Of a stretch of 49,807 nucleotides of DNA, positions 27,411 through 35,595 are shown piece by piece (position 1 is the first letter of the stretch; the number at the start of each line of letters is the position of its first letter). Source of the DNA: Stenotrophomonas maltophilia (GTDB lineage: Bacteria > Pseudomonadota > Gammaproteobacteria > Xanthomonadales > Xanthomonadaceae); contig DEZI01000011.1 of NCBI GenBank assembly GCA_002364755.1, forward strand, positions 1-49,807. Reading direction: 5' to 3'. The position numbers and the translations under genes are program-made. Under the pieces are notes generated by a model that saw nothing but the letters and a program-made list of their open reading frames with translations, made no database searches and was not told where the DNA came from.

Positions 27411-30238
27411 CAGTGCATCTCCCCGGTGCGGGCCGAACGGCGTTGCAGGTCGATCTCGCCCTTGCGCGCGCTGCGGGTACGCGAGGGCTTCACGGTGGCC
27501 ATCATCGACAGCATCAGCATGGCACCGCCGAACACCACCAGATACACGCCGATGTCGAAGCCGATCGCGCTGGCCAGCGGTACTTCACCGATCAGCGGCA
27601 GGTGCAGGTCGAGGTGGCCGCTGGTCAGGAACGGCACGCCGAACAGCATCGAGGCGCTGCCGCTGAGCAGGGCGATCAGCAGGCCCATGCCGATGCAGCG
27701 GATGTAGTCGAAGCCGAAGCGCGATTCGACCGAGGCGGTGCCCTGGATCACGTACTGGATCAGCAGCGGCACCGCCAGCACCAGGCCGGCGATGAAGCCG
27801 CCGCCGGGCGCGTTGTGGCCGCGCAGGAACAGGAAGATCGACACCGTCAGGGTCAGCGGGAACATGATCTGGGCCAGATCGGCCGGCGCCGGCAGCTTGA
27901 TCGGCGGGCCCGGCATGATCTGCTCCGGGGCCATGCGCGTGCGCCGCAGCAGGGCATGCACCACCAGCGCGGCGATGCCGAACACGGTGATCTCACCGAA
28001 GGTATCGAAGCCGCGGAAGTCGACCAGGATCACGTTGACCACGTTCTGCCCATAGGCCTCGGGCAGGGCGCGGGCGAGCATCTCGCCGGCCATGGTGTTG
28101 GGCGGCAGGGTCATCGCGCTATAGGCCAGCGCGCCGAGGCCGGCACCGGCGATGATCGCGATGACCGCATCGCGCTGCTTGCGCCAGCGCGGCCGCTCCG
28201 GCCCGGACTGGGCAGGCAGGTAGTTCATGCCCAGCAGCATCAGCACCAGCGTCACCATCTCCACCAGCAGCTGGGTCAGGGCCAGGTCCGGGGCAGACAG
28301 GAACACGAAGGTGAGCGAGACCATCAGGCCGACGCCGCCGACCAGCAGCACCGCCAGCAGGCGCTGCTTGTAGACGCGCAGGGTGGCCACGGCGCAGGCC
28401 ATCATCACCAGCCACAGCGCCCAGCCCAGCAGCGGGATCGGCTGCGGCTTGGTCCAGTTGGGCGAAGCCGGGTTGGCGATGTAGGGCGCGGCGGCCACGG
28501 TGATGGCCACCAGCACCAGGCCCAGCAGCATGCGCTGCAGGCTGCCGTTGGCGATGCCGTTGGTGAGGCGCATGGCCAGCGCGGACACCGTGTCCAGCTG
28601 GGCATGGAAGACGTTGCGGCCGGTGGCGGTGTTCTGCACGCCGTGCAGGTTGATCAGCCTGCGCAGGCCGAAATACAGGGCCACGCCGCCGACCACGCCG
28701 ATCGCGCTCATCGCCAGCGGCAGGTTGAAGCCGTGCCAGACCGACAGGCTGTACTCGGGCATGGCAGCGCCGAGGATCGACCCGGCCGCAGCATGCAGCA
28801 CCGGGGCCACGGTCAGCGCCGGGGCGATGCCCACCGCCACGCAGATCACCACCAGGATCTCCACCGGCACCTTCATCCAGCGCGGCGGCTCGTGCGGCAC
28901 GCGGTCCAGGTCGTGCGGGCCGGGGCCGAAGAAGGTGTCGTGCACGAAGCGCAGGCTGTAAGCCACGCCGAACACGCCGGCCAGCAGCGCGGCGATCGAC
29001 ACCGCGGTGCGCATGGTGCCCGGGCCGCCAGCGGTCAACGCCTCGGCAAACAGCATTTCCTTGGACAGGAAGCCGTTGAGCAGCGGGATGCCGGCCATCG
29101 CCAGCGAGGCGATGATCGCCAGCGCGCTGGTGAAGGGCATCAGCTTTCTCAGCCCACCCAGCTTGCGCATGTCACGGGTGCCGGTCTCGTGGTCGATGAT
29201 GCCGGCGGCCATGAACAGCGAGGCCTTGAAGGTGGCGTGGTTGAGGATGTGGAACACGCCGGCGACCACCGCCATCGGCGTGGACAGGCCGAACAGCAGG
29301 GTGATCAGACCCAGGTGGGAAATGGTCGAGTAGGCCAGCAGGCCCTTCAGGTCGTGCTGGAAGATCGCGTTCCAGGCGCCGATCAGCAGGGTCAGCGCGC
29401 CGATGCCGCTGACCGTATAGAAGAACAGGTCGGTGCCGGCCAGGGCCGGATGCAGGCGGGCCAGCAGGAACACGCCGGCCTTCACCATGGTGGCTGAATG
29501 CAGGTAGGCCGACACCGGGGTGGGCGCGGCCATCGCATGCGGCAGCCAGAAGTGGAACGGGAACTGCGCGCTCTTGGTGAAGATGCCGGCCAGCACCAGG
29601 AACAGGGCGTAGGGGTAGAGCGCGCTGGCGCGGATCTGGTCGCCGGCGGCCAGCACCACGTCCAGGTCGAAGCTGCCGACGATGCGGCCGATCAGCAGCA
29701 CGCCACCGAGCAGGGCCAGGCCGCCGCCACCGGTGATCACCAGCGCCATCCGCGCGCCCTCGCGGGCGTCCTTGCGGTGCGACCAGAAGCCGATCAGCAG
29801 GAACGAGCTGATGCTGGTCATTTCCCAGAACACCATCAGCAGCAGCAGGTTGCCGGAGATCACCATGCCCAGCATGGCGCCCATGAACAGCAGCAGGTAG
29901 CAGTAGAAGCGGTGCGCGTTGTCCTGGCTGCTGAGGTAGTAACGCGCGTACAGCACCACCAGCGCGCCGATGCCCAGCACCATGCCGGCAAACATCCAGG
30001 CCAGGCCGTCCAGCCGCAGGGCGAAGTCCAGCCCGATCTGCGGCAGCCAGGGCATCAGGCTGCGGACCACCTGCCCATCCAGGATGGCCGGGGTCAGCCA
30101 GCCGAGGATGGCCAATCCGCCCAACGGCGCCAGCGCCGCCAGCCAGGCGGCTGTCGAGCGGGAACTACGGGGGAAGGCCGCAACAGCCACTGCCATCAGG
30201 AACGGCAGGGCCAGCAGCAGGGGCAGGCTGGGGAGCAT
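27410..30238 (-). CDS. mnhA: Mrp/Mnh antiporter subunit A fused to subunit B
   Basis: 942 residues. Residues 1-~770 are the NuoL-like MrpA part (YYLSSQDNAHRFYCYLLLF; FWEMTSISSFLLIGFW; KSAQFPFHFWLPHAM). The C-terminal ~170 residues (about 770-942) match MrpB, ending with FLRGHNAPGGGFIAGLVLAV and DIGVYLVVFGGAMLML. No separate mnhB exists, so the operon is AB-C-D-E-F-G, the order known from group 2 Mrp systems in Pseudomonas and Sinorhizobium. Role: Na+(K+)/H+ exchange, salt and alkali tolerance. The ribosome site is weak. Confidence 0.93.
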   Translation of the reverse strand: MLPSLPLLLALPFLMAVAVAAFPRSSRSTAAWLAALAPLGGLAILGWLTPAILDGQVVRSLMPWLPQIGLDFALRLDGLAWMFAGMVLGIGALVVLYARYYLSSQDNAHRFYCYLLLFMGAMLGMVISGNLLLLMVFWEMTSISSFLLIGFWSHRKDAREGARMALVITGGGGLALLGGVLLIGRIVGSFDLDVVLAAGDQIRASALYPYALFLVLAGIFTKSAQFPFHFWLPHAMAAPTPVSAYLHSATMVKAGVFLLARLHPALAGTDLFFYTVSGIGALTLLIGAWNAIFQHDLKGLLAYSTISHLGLITLLFGLSTPMAVVAGVFHILNHATFKASLFMAAGIIDHETGTRDMRKLGGLRKLMPFTSALAIIASLAMAGIPLLNGFLSKEMLFAEALTAGGPGTMRTAVSIAALLAGVFGVAYSLRFVHDTFFGPGPHDLDRVPHEPPRWMKVPVEILVVICVAVGIAPALTVAPVLHAAAGSILGAAMPEYSLSVWHGFNLPLAMSAIGVVGGVALYFGLRRLINLHGVQNTATGRNVFHAQLDTVSALAMRLTNGIANGSLQRMLLGLVLVAITVAAAPYIANPASPNWTKPQPIPLLGWALWLVMMACAVATLRVYKQRLLAVLLVGGVGLMVSLTFVFLSAPDLALTQLLVEMVTLVLMLLGMNYLPAQSGPERPRWRKQRDAVIAIIAGAGLGALAYSAMTLPPNTMAGEMLARALPEAYGQNVVNVILVDFRGFDTFGEITVFGIAALVVHALLRRTRMAPEQIMPGPPIKLPAPADLAQIMFPLTLTVSIFLFLRGHNAPGGGFIAGLVLAVPLLIQYVIQGTASVESRFGFDYIRCIGMGLLIALLSGSASMLFGVPFLTSGHLDLHLPLIGEVPLASAIGFDIGVYLVVFGGAMLMLSMMATVKPSRTRSARKGEIDLQRRSARTGEMH

Positions 30239-30591
30239 GCAGGGAATCCATGATTCACGAGCAGGTCATTGAGTCTAACAGTCAGCCAAATGTCGCCGAA
30301 ACCCATGTAACGGCCACAAACGGCATGTAACGTGCGCTATTCATCTTTTTTGCGGTGCGGCATGTCCATTCCAGGGCCTTGCGGGGTGTGGTCGCCGGCG
30401 TTGCCGGATCGGCTCCCTACGCCCGCGCATGGCGGCCCGCGCCCCCGCGTGGCAACGGCTGTGGCTTTCACGGCGGACGCGCAGGCAGGCGTGTGCCGCC
30501 CGTGCATCGCAGGCTGGCAGGTCGTTCGTGCAGCAGGGGTGACGGGACGTGTCCGTTCAGGAAACGACGGACAGTGACGCGGCAGGAAAGG
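30239..30591. promoter_or_regulatory. mnh upstream region with 9-bp direct repeat
   Basis: 353 bp without a supported gene. CATGTAACG occurs at 30304-30312 and again at 30324-30332, exactly 20 bp apart, about 65-95 bp upstream of mnhA. Two helical turns apart on one DNA face, they are a candidate activator or repressor site. Nothing else was recognised in 30335-30591. Confidence 0.5.
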
Positions 30592-31077
30592 TCAGTAGCG
30601 CCAGTCGAGCTTGCGGTAGGCCTTGGCCATCACCCAGGCCGGGCCGATCAGCAGGTAGGTCAGGTCGGTCAGGAAGCTGGGCTTGCGGCCCTCGAACGTG
30701 TGGCCGATGAACTGCGCCACCCAGGCCACCACGAACACGCCCACCGCCAGCCAGCGCAGGCTGTTCAGACCGATCTCGGCCTCCAGCAGGCGGCACAGGC
30801 AGCCGAACACGAAGAACTGGATGAGCATGCCGATGCCCAGCGGGCGCGACAGCTTGTTGTAGAAGCACCAGGCGCTGAACATCGCGAAGGCCGACCAGAT
30901 GCCGTACTGGAACCAGGTGATCAGCGGCGGCACGCACCACAGCAGGGCCACCACCGACCACAGGATCGCCGGCACCGCCACCACATGGATGCGCTGGTTG
31001 ATGACATTGCGGTGGTCGTCTGAATAGCTGGCGAAGTAGCGGTCGATCGGCCGCGCAAGCTGGGTGGTGGTCTGCAT
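30592..31077 (-). CDS. Mpo1-like (DUF962) membrane protein
   Basis: 161 residues, four to five membrane helices. Conserved family points: RIHVVAVPAILWS (first His), LARPIDRYFASYSDDHRN at the N-terminus, and AQFIGHTFEGRKPSFLTD (His and Glu region). Yeast Mpo1 is an Fe(II)-dependent 2-hydroxy fatty acid dioxygenase in alpha-oxidation; bacterial members are mostly uncharacterised. The start is MQTTTQLARP; the upstream extension overlaps no ribosome site. Confidence 0.83.
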   Translation of the reverse strand: MQTTTQLARPIDRYFASYSDDHRNVINQRIHVVAVPAILWSVVALLWCVPPLITWFQYGIWSAFAMFSAWCFYNKLSRPLGIGMLIQFFVFGCLCRLLEAEIGLNSLRWLAVGVFVVAWVAQFIGHTFEGRKPSFLTDLTYLLIGPAWVMAKAYRKLDWRY

Positions 31078-31152
31078 GTCGCCAGCATACTCCGGCCGGA
31101 GCGGACGGTGCGGGACGCCCACCGGTAATCCCGAACCGGCAGGGCCGACGGG

Positions 31153-31239
31153 GTAGAGTCGACCGTTGGTCGACTATCGCGCGCAGCGCGGGTTTTGCGC
31201 GATCGGAACGAAGAGCAGTCGACCAACGGTCGACTCTTC
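31153..31239. repeat. SMAG-type long inverted repeat
   Basis: GTAGAGTCGACCGTTGGTCGACT ... AGTCGACCAACGGTCGACTCTTC, inner GCGCGC stem. Third long composite copy. Confidence 0.88.
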
Positions 31240-31278
31240 CCGGCCGCCGGCATCCCGCCAGCGGTCGCCCCAAGCAGA

Positions 31279-31306
31279 ACGCCCCCGACCTTCCGGCAGG
31301 GGGCGC
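31279..31306 (-). terminator. Possible purC terminator hairpin
   Basis: CGCCCCC (31280-31286) pairs with GGGGGCG (31299-31305) around a 12-nt loop, 10 bp past the purC stop. Only GTTCT follows on the minus strand, so termination strength is doubtful. Confidence 0.4.
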
Positions 31307-31314
31307 TGGGGCAA

Positions 31315-32241
31315 TCAGTCGATGCTGATCCCGGCCAGGCGCTGCAGCGCCTCGGCGTACTTCGCGCGGGTGCGCTCGATGATTTCCGCCGGGATGTTCG
31401 GGCCCGGGGCGGTCTTGCCCCAGTCCAGCGTCTCCAGGTAATCACGCACGAACTGCTTGTCGTAGCTCGGCGGGCTGGTGCCCACTTCGTACTCGTCGGC
31501 CGGCCAGTAGCGCGAGGAATCCGGCGTCAGCATCTCGTCCATGATGTACAGGCGGCCATCGGCATCGGTACCGAACTCGAACTTGGTATCGGCCAGGATG
31601 ATGCCGCGCTCGCGGGCGTAGTCCGCCGCGAACTTGTAGATGCGCAGGGTGGCATCGCGCACGCGCTCGGCCAGGTCCGCGCCCACCTGCTTGACCATCG
31701 CATCGAAATCGATGTTCTCGTCGTGGTCGCCGACGGCGGCCTTGGTGGATGGGGTGAAGATCGGCTCGGGCAGCTGCTCGGCCTGGCGCAGGCCGTCGGG
31801 CAGGTCGATGCCGCTGACCTTGCCGGTGCGCTGGTAGTCCTTCCAGCCGCTGCCGATCAGGTAACCGCGGGCGATCGCCTCCACCGGCACCGGCTTCAGC
31901 TTGCGGGTGACCACTGCGCGCTTGGCGTACAGGGCCGGGTCGACGCCCTCGGGCAGCACGCTGGCCACGTCGATGCCGGTCAGGTGGTTGGGCATCAGGT
32001 GCGCGGTCTTGGCGAACCAGAAGTTGGACACCTGGCAGAGCATCTCGCCCTTGCCCGGGATCGGGTCGGGCAGGACCACGTCGAACGCCGACAGGCGATC
32101 GGTGGCCACCATCAGCAGGTAATCGCCCGGCGGGGTCCCTGCAGGCAGCCGCTCGCGCGGGATATCGAACACATCACGCACCTTGCCGCGATGGCGCAAG
32201 GGCAGGCCGGGGAGATCGGATTGCAACAGCGTGGTTGGCAC
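31315..32241 (-). CDS. purC: SAICAR synthetase (phosphoribosylaminoimidazole-succinocarboxamide synthase)
   Basis: Joins CAIR and aspartate in purine synthesis. Typical motifs: RHRGKVRDVFD, LMVATDRLSAFDVVLPDPIPGKG, VVTRKLKPVPVEAIARGYLIGSG and ILADTKFEFG. 308 residues. I start at a GTG (32239-32241): AGGAG lies five bases upstream and homologues begin at this PTTLLQSD. Divergent from the J-domain gene; a TACACT -10-like box on the minus strand (32313-32318) and a perfect 7-bp hairpin in the leader (32290-32307) lie between them. Confidence 0.95.
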   Translation of the reverse strand: MPTTLLQSDLPGLPLRHRGKVRDVFDIPRERLPAGTPPGDYLLMVATDRLSAFDVVLPDPIPGKGEMLCQVSNFWFAKTAHLMPNHLTGIDVASVLPEGVDPALYAKRAVVTRKLKPVPVEAIARGYLIGSGWKDYQRTGKVSGIDLPDGLRQAEQLPEPIFTPSTKAAVGDHDENIDFDAMVKQVGADLAERVRDATLRIYKFAADYARERGIILADTKFEFGTDADGRLYIMDEMLTPDSSRYWPADEYEVGTSPPSYDKQFVRDYLETLDWGKTAPGPNIPAEIIERTRAKYAEALQRLAGISID

Positions 32242-32342
32242 GGGCACTCCTGGGGCGTTGTCGATACGGCTGCCCAACGGACCCGGCGGGCCCGCTGACC
32301 AGCGGGCGGCCTAGTGTAAAGCGGTCCGGGCCCGCTGTGACG

Positions 32343-32348
32343 TAAAAT
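32343..32348 (+). promoter_or_regulatory. Candidate -10 box for the J-domain gene
   Basis: TAAAAT, about 35 bp before the chosen ATG at 32383. No good -35 hexamer was found at 16-18 bp. It supports transcription starting after the upstream in-frame ATG at 32347. Confidence 0.4.
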
Positions 32349-32382
32349 GAGCATCCATTTCGCCGGTCGACCCTGGGGCGCC

Positions 32383-32712
32383 ATGCGCTGGTACGGAAAA
32401 CTGCTCGGATTCATCGCCGGGGCCCTGCTGTTCCGGCCCAATCCGCTGTTCGGGGCGGTGGTGGGCCTGCTGCTGGGCCACGCCTTCGACAGCGACTGGT
32501 TTCGCCTGAACAAGGAAAACCCGTACCGGGAGCTGGGGTTGACCTCCGAGGCCACCGACGCCGAGGTCGAGCGGGCCTACCGCAAGCTCATTTCCCAGTA
32601 CCACCCCGACAAGCTCGGCGGCGCGGCCCCCGAGCTGCAGCAGCAGGCCGAGCAGAAGTCGCGGCGGATCAACGCCGCCTACGACCGCATCAAGACGCTG
32701 CGCAAGCGCTGA
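32383..32712 (+). CDS. Short membrane-anchored J-domain protein (DjlA-like)
   Basis: 109 residues. MRWYGKLLGFIAGALLF at the N-terminus matches the single membrane span of DjlA. The C-terminal J domain has LGLTSEATDAEVERAYRKL and the HPD tripeptide (YHPDKLGG) needed to stimulate DnaK. The TerB-like middle domain of DjlA is missing. An in-frame ATG at 32347 would add 12 residues, but it sits within the TAAAATG box. Cochaperone at the inner membrane. Followed 29 bp later by rpe. Confidence 0.85.
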   Translation: MRWYGKLLGFIAGALLFRPNPLFGAVVGLLLGHAFDSDWFRLNKENPYRELGLTSEATDAEVERAYRKLISQYHPDKLGGAAPELQQQAEQKSRRINAAYDRIKTLRKR

Positions 32713-32741
32713 CCCTTTCCCTCGTCTCCAAGGCCCCGGCC

Positions 32742-33419
32742 ATGTCCAACTGCCTCATCGCCCCGTCCATCCTGTCCGCCGATTTCGCCCGCCTGGGCGA
32801 GGAAGTGGACAACGTCCTGGCCGCCGGTGCGGACTGGGTCCACTTCGACGTGATGGACAACCATTACGTGCCCAACCTGACCATCGGCCCGATGGTCTGC
32901 CAGGCCCTGCGCAAGCACGGCGTCACCGCGCCGATCGACGTGCACCTGATGGTCGAGCCGGTGGACCGCATCATCCCGGACTTCGCCGAGGCCGGTGCCA
33001 CCTACATCAGCTTCCACCCGGAGGCCAGCCGCCACCCGCACCGCACCATCCAGCTGATCCGTTCGCTGGGCTGCAAGCCGGGCCTGGTGCTGAACCCGGC
33101 CACCCCGGTGGACATCCTGGACTGGGTGCTGGATGACCTGGACCTGGTGCTGCTGATGTCGGTCAACCCGGGCTTCGGCGGCCAGGCCTTCATTCCCTCG
33201 GCGCTGGACAAGCTGCGCGTGGTCCGCCAGAAGATCGATGCCAGCGGCAAGGACATCCGCCTGGAGATCGACGGTGGCGTGAAGGCCGACAACATCGGCG
33301 CTATCGCCGCTGCCGGCGCCGACACCTTCGTGGCCGGCTCTGCCATCTTCAACGCCAAGACCAGCTACCAGGACGTGATCGCGCAGATGCGCGCGAATGT
33401 CGCTGCAGCGAGGGGCTGA
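32742..33419 (+). CDS. rpe: Ribulose-phosphate 3-epimerase
   Basis: Interconverts ribulose 5-phosphate and xylulose 5-phosphate. TIM barrel of 225 residues with APSILSADF at the start, HFDVMDNHYVPNLTIGP (metal His and Asp), DVHLMV, MSVNPGFGGQ (phosphate loop) and EIDGGV. The next gene begins 3 bp after the stop. Confidence 0.96.
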   Translation: MSNCLIAPSILSADFARLGEEVDNVLAAGADWVHFDVMDNHYVPNLTIGPMVCQALRKHGVTAPIDVHLMVEPVDRIIPDFAEAGATYISFHPEASRHPHRTIQLIRSLGCKPGLVLNPATPVDILDWVLDDLDLVLLMSVNPGFGGQAFIPSALDKLRVVRQKIDASGKDIRLEIDGGVKADNIGAIAAAGADTFVAGSAIFNAKTSYQDVIAQMRANVAAARG

Positions 33420-33422
33420 GCC

Positions 33423-33914
33423 ATGGTAACGGCGGCCGTGTTGAACATCCGCCCGGCCACCGTGGCCGATGCCGGCCTGATCCTGCAGTTCATCCGCGAA
33501 CTGGCCATCTACGAGAAGGCCGAGCATTCGGTGCAGACCGATGAGATCGGCATTGCCGAAAGCCTGTTCGGCGCCGACGCCACCGCCCGCGCGCTGGTCT
33601 GCGAAGCCGACGGCGAGGCCATCGGCTATGCGGTGTACTTCTACAACTACTCTACCTGGCTGGGCCGCAAGGGCATCTACCTGGAAGACCTGTACGTCAG
33701 CCAGGAAAAGCGCGGGGCAGGTGCCGGCAAGGCGCTGCTGAAGTACATCGCGCGCCTGGCCGTGGCCGAGGGCTGCGGTCGCTTCGAATGGTCGGTGCTG
33801 GACTGGAATACCCCGGCCATCGAGTTCTATACCGCTGCCGGTGCGAAGCCGCAGGACGAGTGGACCGTGTACCGGCTGCAGGGCCAGGCGCTGCACGATT
33901 TCGCCAACGGCTGA
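33423..33914 (+). CDS. GNAT-family N-acetyltransferase (diamine acetyltransferase-like)
   Basis: 163 residues with the acetyl-CoA loop QEKRGAGAGKAL (R/Q-x-x-G-x-G/A), the YLEDLYV strand and CGRFEWSVLDWNTPAIEFY, features shared with spermidine/diamine N-acetyltransferases (SSAT group). It follows rpe by 3 bp and is probably cotranscribed. Substrate inferred only. Confidence 0.88.
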   Translation: MVTAAVLNIRPATVADAGLILQFIRELAIYEKAEHSVQTDEIGIAESLFGADATARALVCEADGEAIGYAVYFYNYSTWLGRKGIYLEDLYVSQEKRGAGAGKALLKYIARLAVAEGCGRFEWSVLDWNTPAIEFYTAAGAKPQDEWTVYRLQGQALHDFANG

Positions 33915-33916
33915 AG

Positions 33917-33947
33917 AAAAAAAAGACCGCGCCAAACTCCGGCGCGG
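33917..33947 (-). terminator. Strong rho-independent terminator for minus-strand transcription
   Basis: On the minus strand CCGCGCC/GGCGCGG (stem 33927-33933 with 33941-33947) is followed by TCTTTTTTTTC. On the plus strand the A-run lies before the stem and no U-run follows, so it would not efficiently end the rpe-GNAT transcript. No minus-strand gene lies upstream of it. Confidence 0.75.
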
Positions 33948-34082
33948 CCCTGCTGCATTCGTGGGAGGCTGATCCTGCCTCCATCCGTCTTCCCTGCTAT
34001 GGCCTTCCATTTTCCGGACCGGCCATGACACCCGCATGACAGCGTGTCGCCAATGGCCATGCGGGGGACGGTGCACGCGCAC

Positions 34083-34088
34083 TAGAAT
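34083..34088 (+). promoter_or_regulatory. Candidate -10 box, possibly leaderless transcript
   Basis: TAGAAT ends six bases before the ATG at 34095, so transcription from it would begin at or near the start codon. There is no good -35 hexamer. Confidence 0.35.
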
Positions 34089-34094
34089 GCGCGG

Positions 34095-34580
34095 ATGGAA
34101 AATGATGTCGCTACGCTTGTTGAAAATTGGTTTCGGTTTGCGACGGAAGATGAATTGGTCATTGATCTGGACTGCATCAACACGGAAGCGCGTGGAAATC
34201 TCTGCGCGTTTTCGCCACCTGCGGAAGTAAGCCTGGATGTCCAGCCAGTGGTTGCCTTCATCAAGCGGGTTGCCACGTGCCGGGCCTCACAGGTCGCGGG
34301 CCATCCAATGACCTTCTACTGCTGGCACGACGCGATGGTGCGCCAGCTGCGCCTGAGTCTGGTTTCATCCGAGCACGGGCATCTGCCATTTGGCTGTCAC
34401 CACGTTGAGACAACGGATATCCGCAGTGTTGTGCAGGCCATCGTGGAAGGCGATTGGAACAACCCTCGATACCTCTGCTTCGAGGAGAGCGATGCGGACG
34501 GCGAAGCCAATACCGATACGGACCAGCCCATGTACACAGAAGAACGGCCGCTGAAGGTCGCCGTCATTGTGCTCGGCTGA
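34095..34580 (+). CDS. Orphan uncharacterised protein
   Basis: 161 residues, unrecognised. No signal peptide or membrane span. Acidic (FEESDADGEANTDTD near the end), with FYCWHDAMVRQLRLSLV and FGCHHVETTDIRSVVQAI. No Shine-Dalgarno is visible; a TAGAAT box is placed for a leaderless mRNA. Base composition is lower in GC than its neighbours and codon use is less biased, suggesting acquisition. It lies between rpe-GNAT and yegS, close to the effector/immunity module but not adjacent to it. Confidence 0.7.
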   Translation: MENDVATLVENWFRFATEDELVIDLDCINTEARGNLCAFSPPAEVSLDVQPVVAFIKRVATCRASQVAGHPMTFYCWHDAMVRQLRLSLVSSEHGHLPFGCHHVETTDIRSVVQAIVEGDWNNPRYLCFEESDADGEANTDTDQPMYTEERPLKVAVIVLG

Positions 34581-34654
34581 ACGGTTGCCAGCAGCATTCA
34601 CCGGCCGCAAACGCCGCGTTGATAGCCTGTGCCACCCCCACTGGAAGCACCTGC

Positions 34655-35587
34655 ATGACCACTCCGCGCTGGCGCCTGATACTCAACGGTAAATCCGCTG
34701 GCAATGACGACCTGCGCAGTGCGGTTGGCCACTGGCGCGGGCAGGGCGTGCAGCTGGAAGTGCGGGTGACCTGGGAAGAGGGCGACGCCGAGCGCTACGT
34801 GGCCGAGGCCATCGACCACGGCGTGGACGTGATCGTGGCGGCGGGCGGCGATGGCACGCTCAGTGCGGTGGCCGAGACCCTGGCCCATCGCGAAGAACCG
34901 GCCGACGCGCTGCCGTCGCTGGCACTGGTGCCGATGGGCACGGCCAACGATTTCGCTACGTCGGCGGGCATTCCCGCCGAGCCCCGCGATGCTTTCGCGC
35001 TGATCGGGCAGGCGCCCGCCCGGCCGGTCGATCTGCTGCGCGTGGACGCCGATGGGCGGCCCTGGTGGTGCGCCAATCTGGCAAGCGGCGGGTTCGGCAC
35101 GCAGGTGACCGTGGAAACCGATGCAGGACTGAAGAAGATGCTGGGCGGCTTGGCTTACGTGATTACCGGCATCGCCAAGCTGGGCCGCATCGAGCCGATC
35201 CGCGCACGGTTGTCGGGAGCGGATTTCGGCTGGGAAGGTGGCTTCATCGCACTGGGCATCGGCAACGGCCGCCAGGCCGGCGGCGGCCAGCAGCTGTGCC
35301 CGCAGGCACTGATCGATGACGGTCTGCTGGATGTGACCGTGGTACCCGAGCTGGAAGGCGAGGTGGCTGCAACCATTGGCCAGATGCTGACCGGTGGCAA
35401 GGAAGCGGCACTCGATCGCGTGGCGACCCGCGTACAGCTGCCGTGGCTGCAGATCGACGCGCCGCAACCGTTGACGCTGAATCTGGATGGCGAGCCGGTG
35501 CAGGCGCAGCGCTTCCGCATCGACTGCGTGGCGGGCCGGGTGCGCATGCACCTGCCGCCGGATTGCGAGCTGCTTTCCGGCGGCTGA
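34655..35587 (+). CDS. yegS: YegS/DgkB-type lipid kinase
   Basis: 310 residues with the diacylglycerol-kinase catalytic domain: AAGGDGTLSAVAE (GGDGT at 64-68), PMGTANDFA, and the C-terminal beta-sandwich ending with LNLDGEPVQAQRFRI. It probably phosphorylates a membrane lipid such as phosphatidylglycerol, as E. coli YegS does. The start MTTPRWRLIL gives the family length; the earlier frame overlaps the previous gene. Confidence 0.93.
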   Translation: MTTPRWRLILNGKSAGNDDLRSAVGHWRGQGVQLEVRVTWEEGDAERYVAEAIDHGVDVIVAAGGDGTLSAVAETLAHREEPADALPSLALVPMGTANDFATSAGIPAEPRDAFALIGQAPARPVDLLRVDADGRPWWCANLASGGFGTQVTVETDAGLKKMLGGLAYVITGIAKLGRIEPIRARLSGADFGWEGGFIALGIGNGRQAGGGQQLCPQALIDDGLLDVTVVPELEGEVAATIGQMLTGGKEAALDRVATRVQLPWLQIDAPQPLTLNLDGEPVQAQRFRIDCVAGRVRMHLPPDCELLSGG

Positions 35588-35595
35588 GCCGGGGG

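Noticed and set aside
27185..29497. 770-codon open frame on the plus strand
   Set aside because: Antisense to the mnhAB fusion, His/Gln/Arg-rich, no recognisable domain. The membrane protein on the other strand is certain.
30335..30590. Possible small gene between mnhA and the Mpo1-like gene
   Set aside because: Open frames exist on the plus strand but have no ribosome site and read as low-complexity Ala/Arg/Gly or continue antisense into the Mpo1-like gene.
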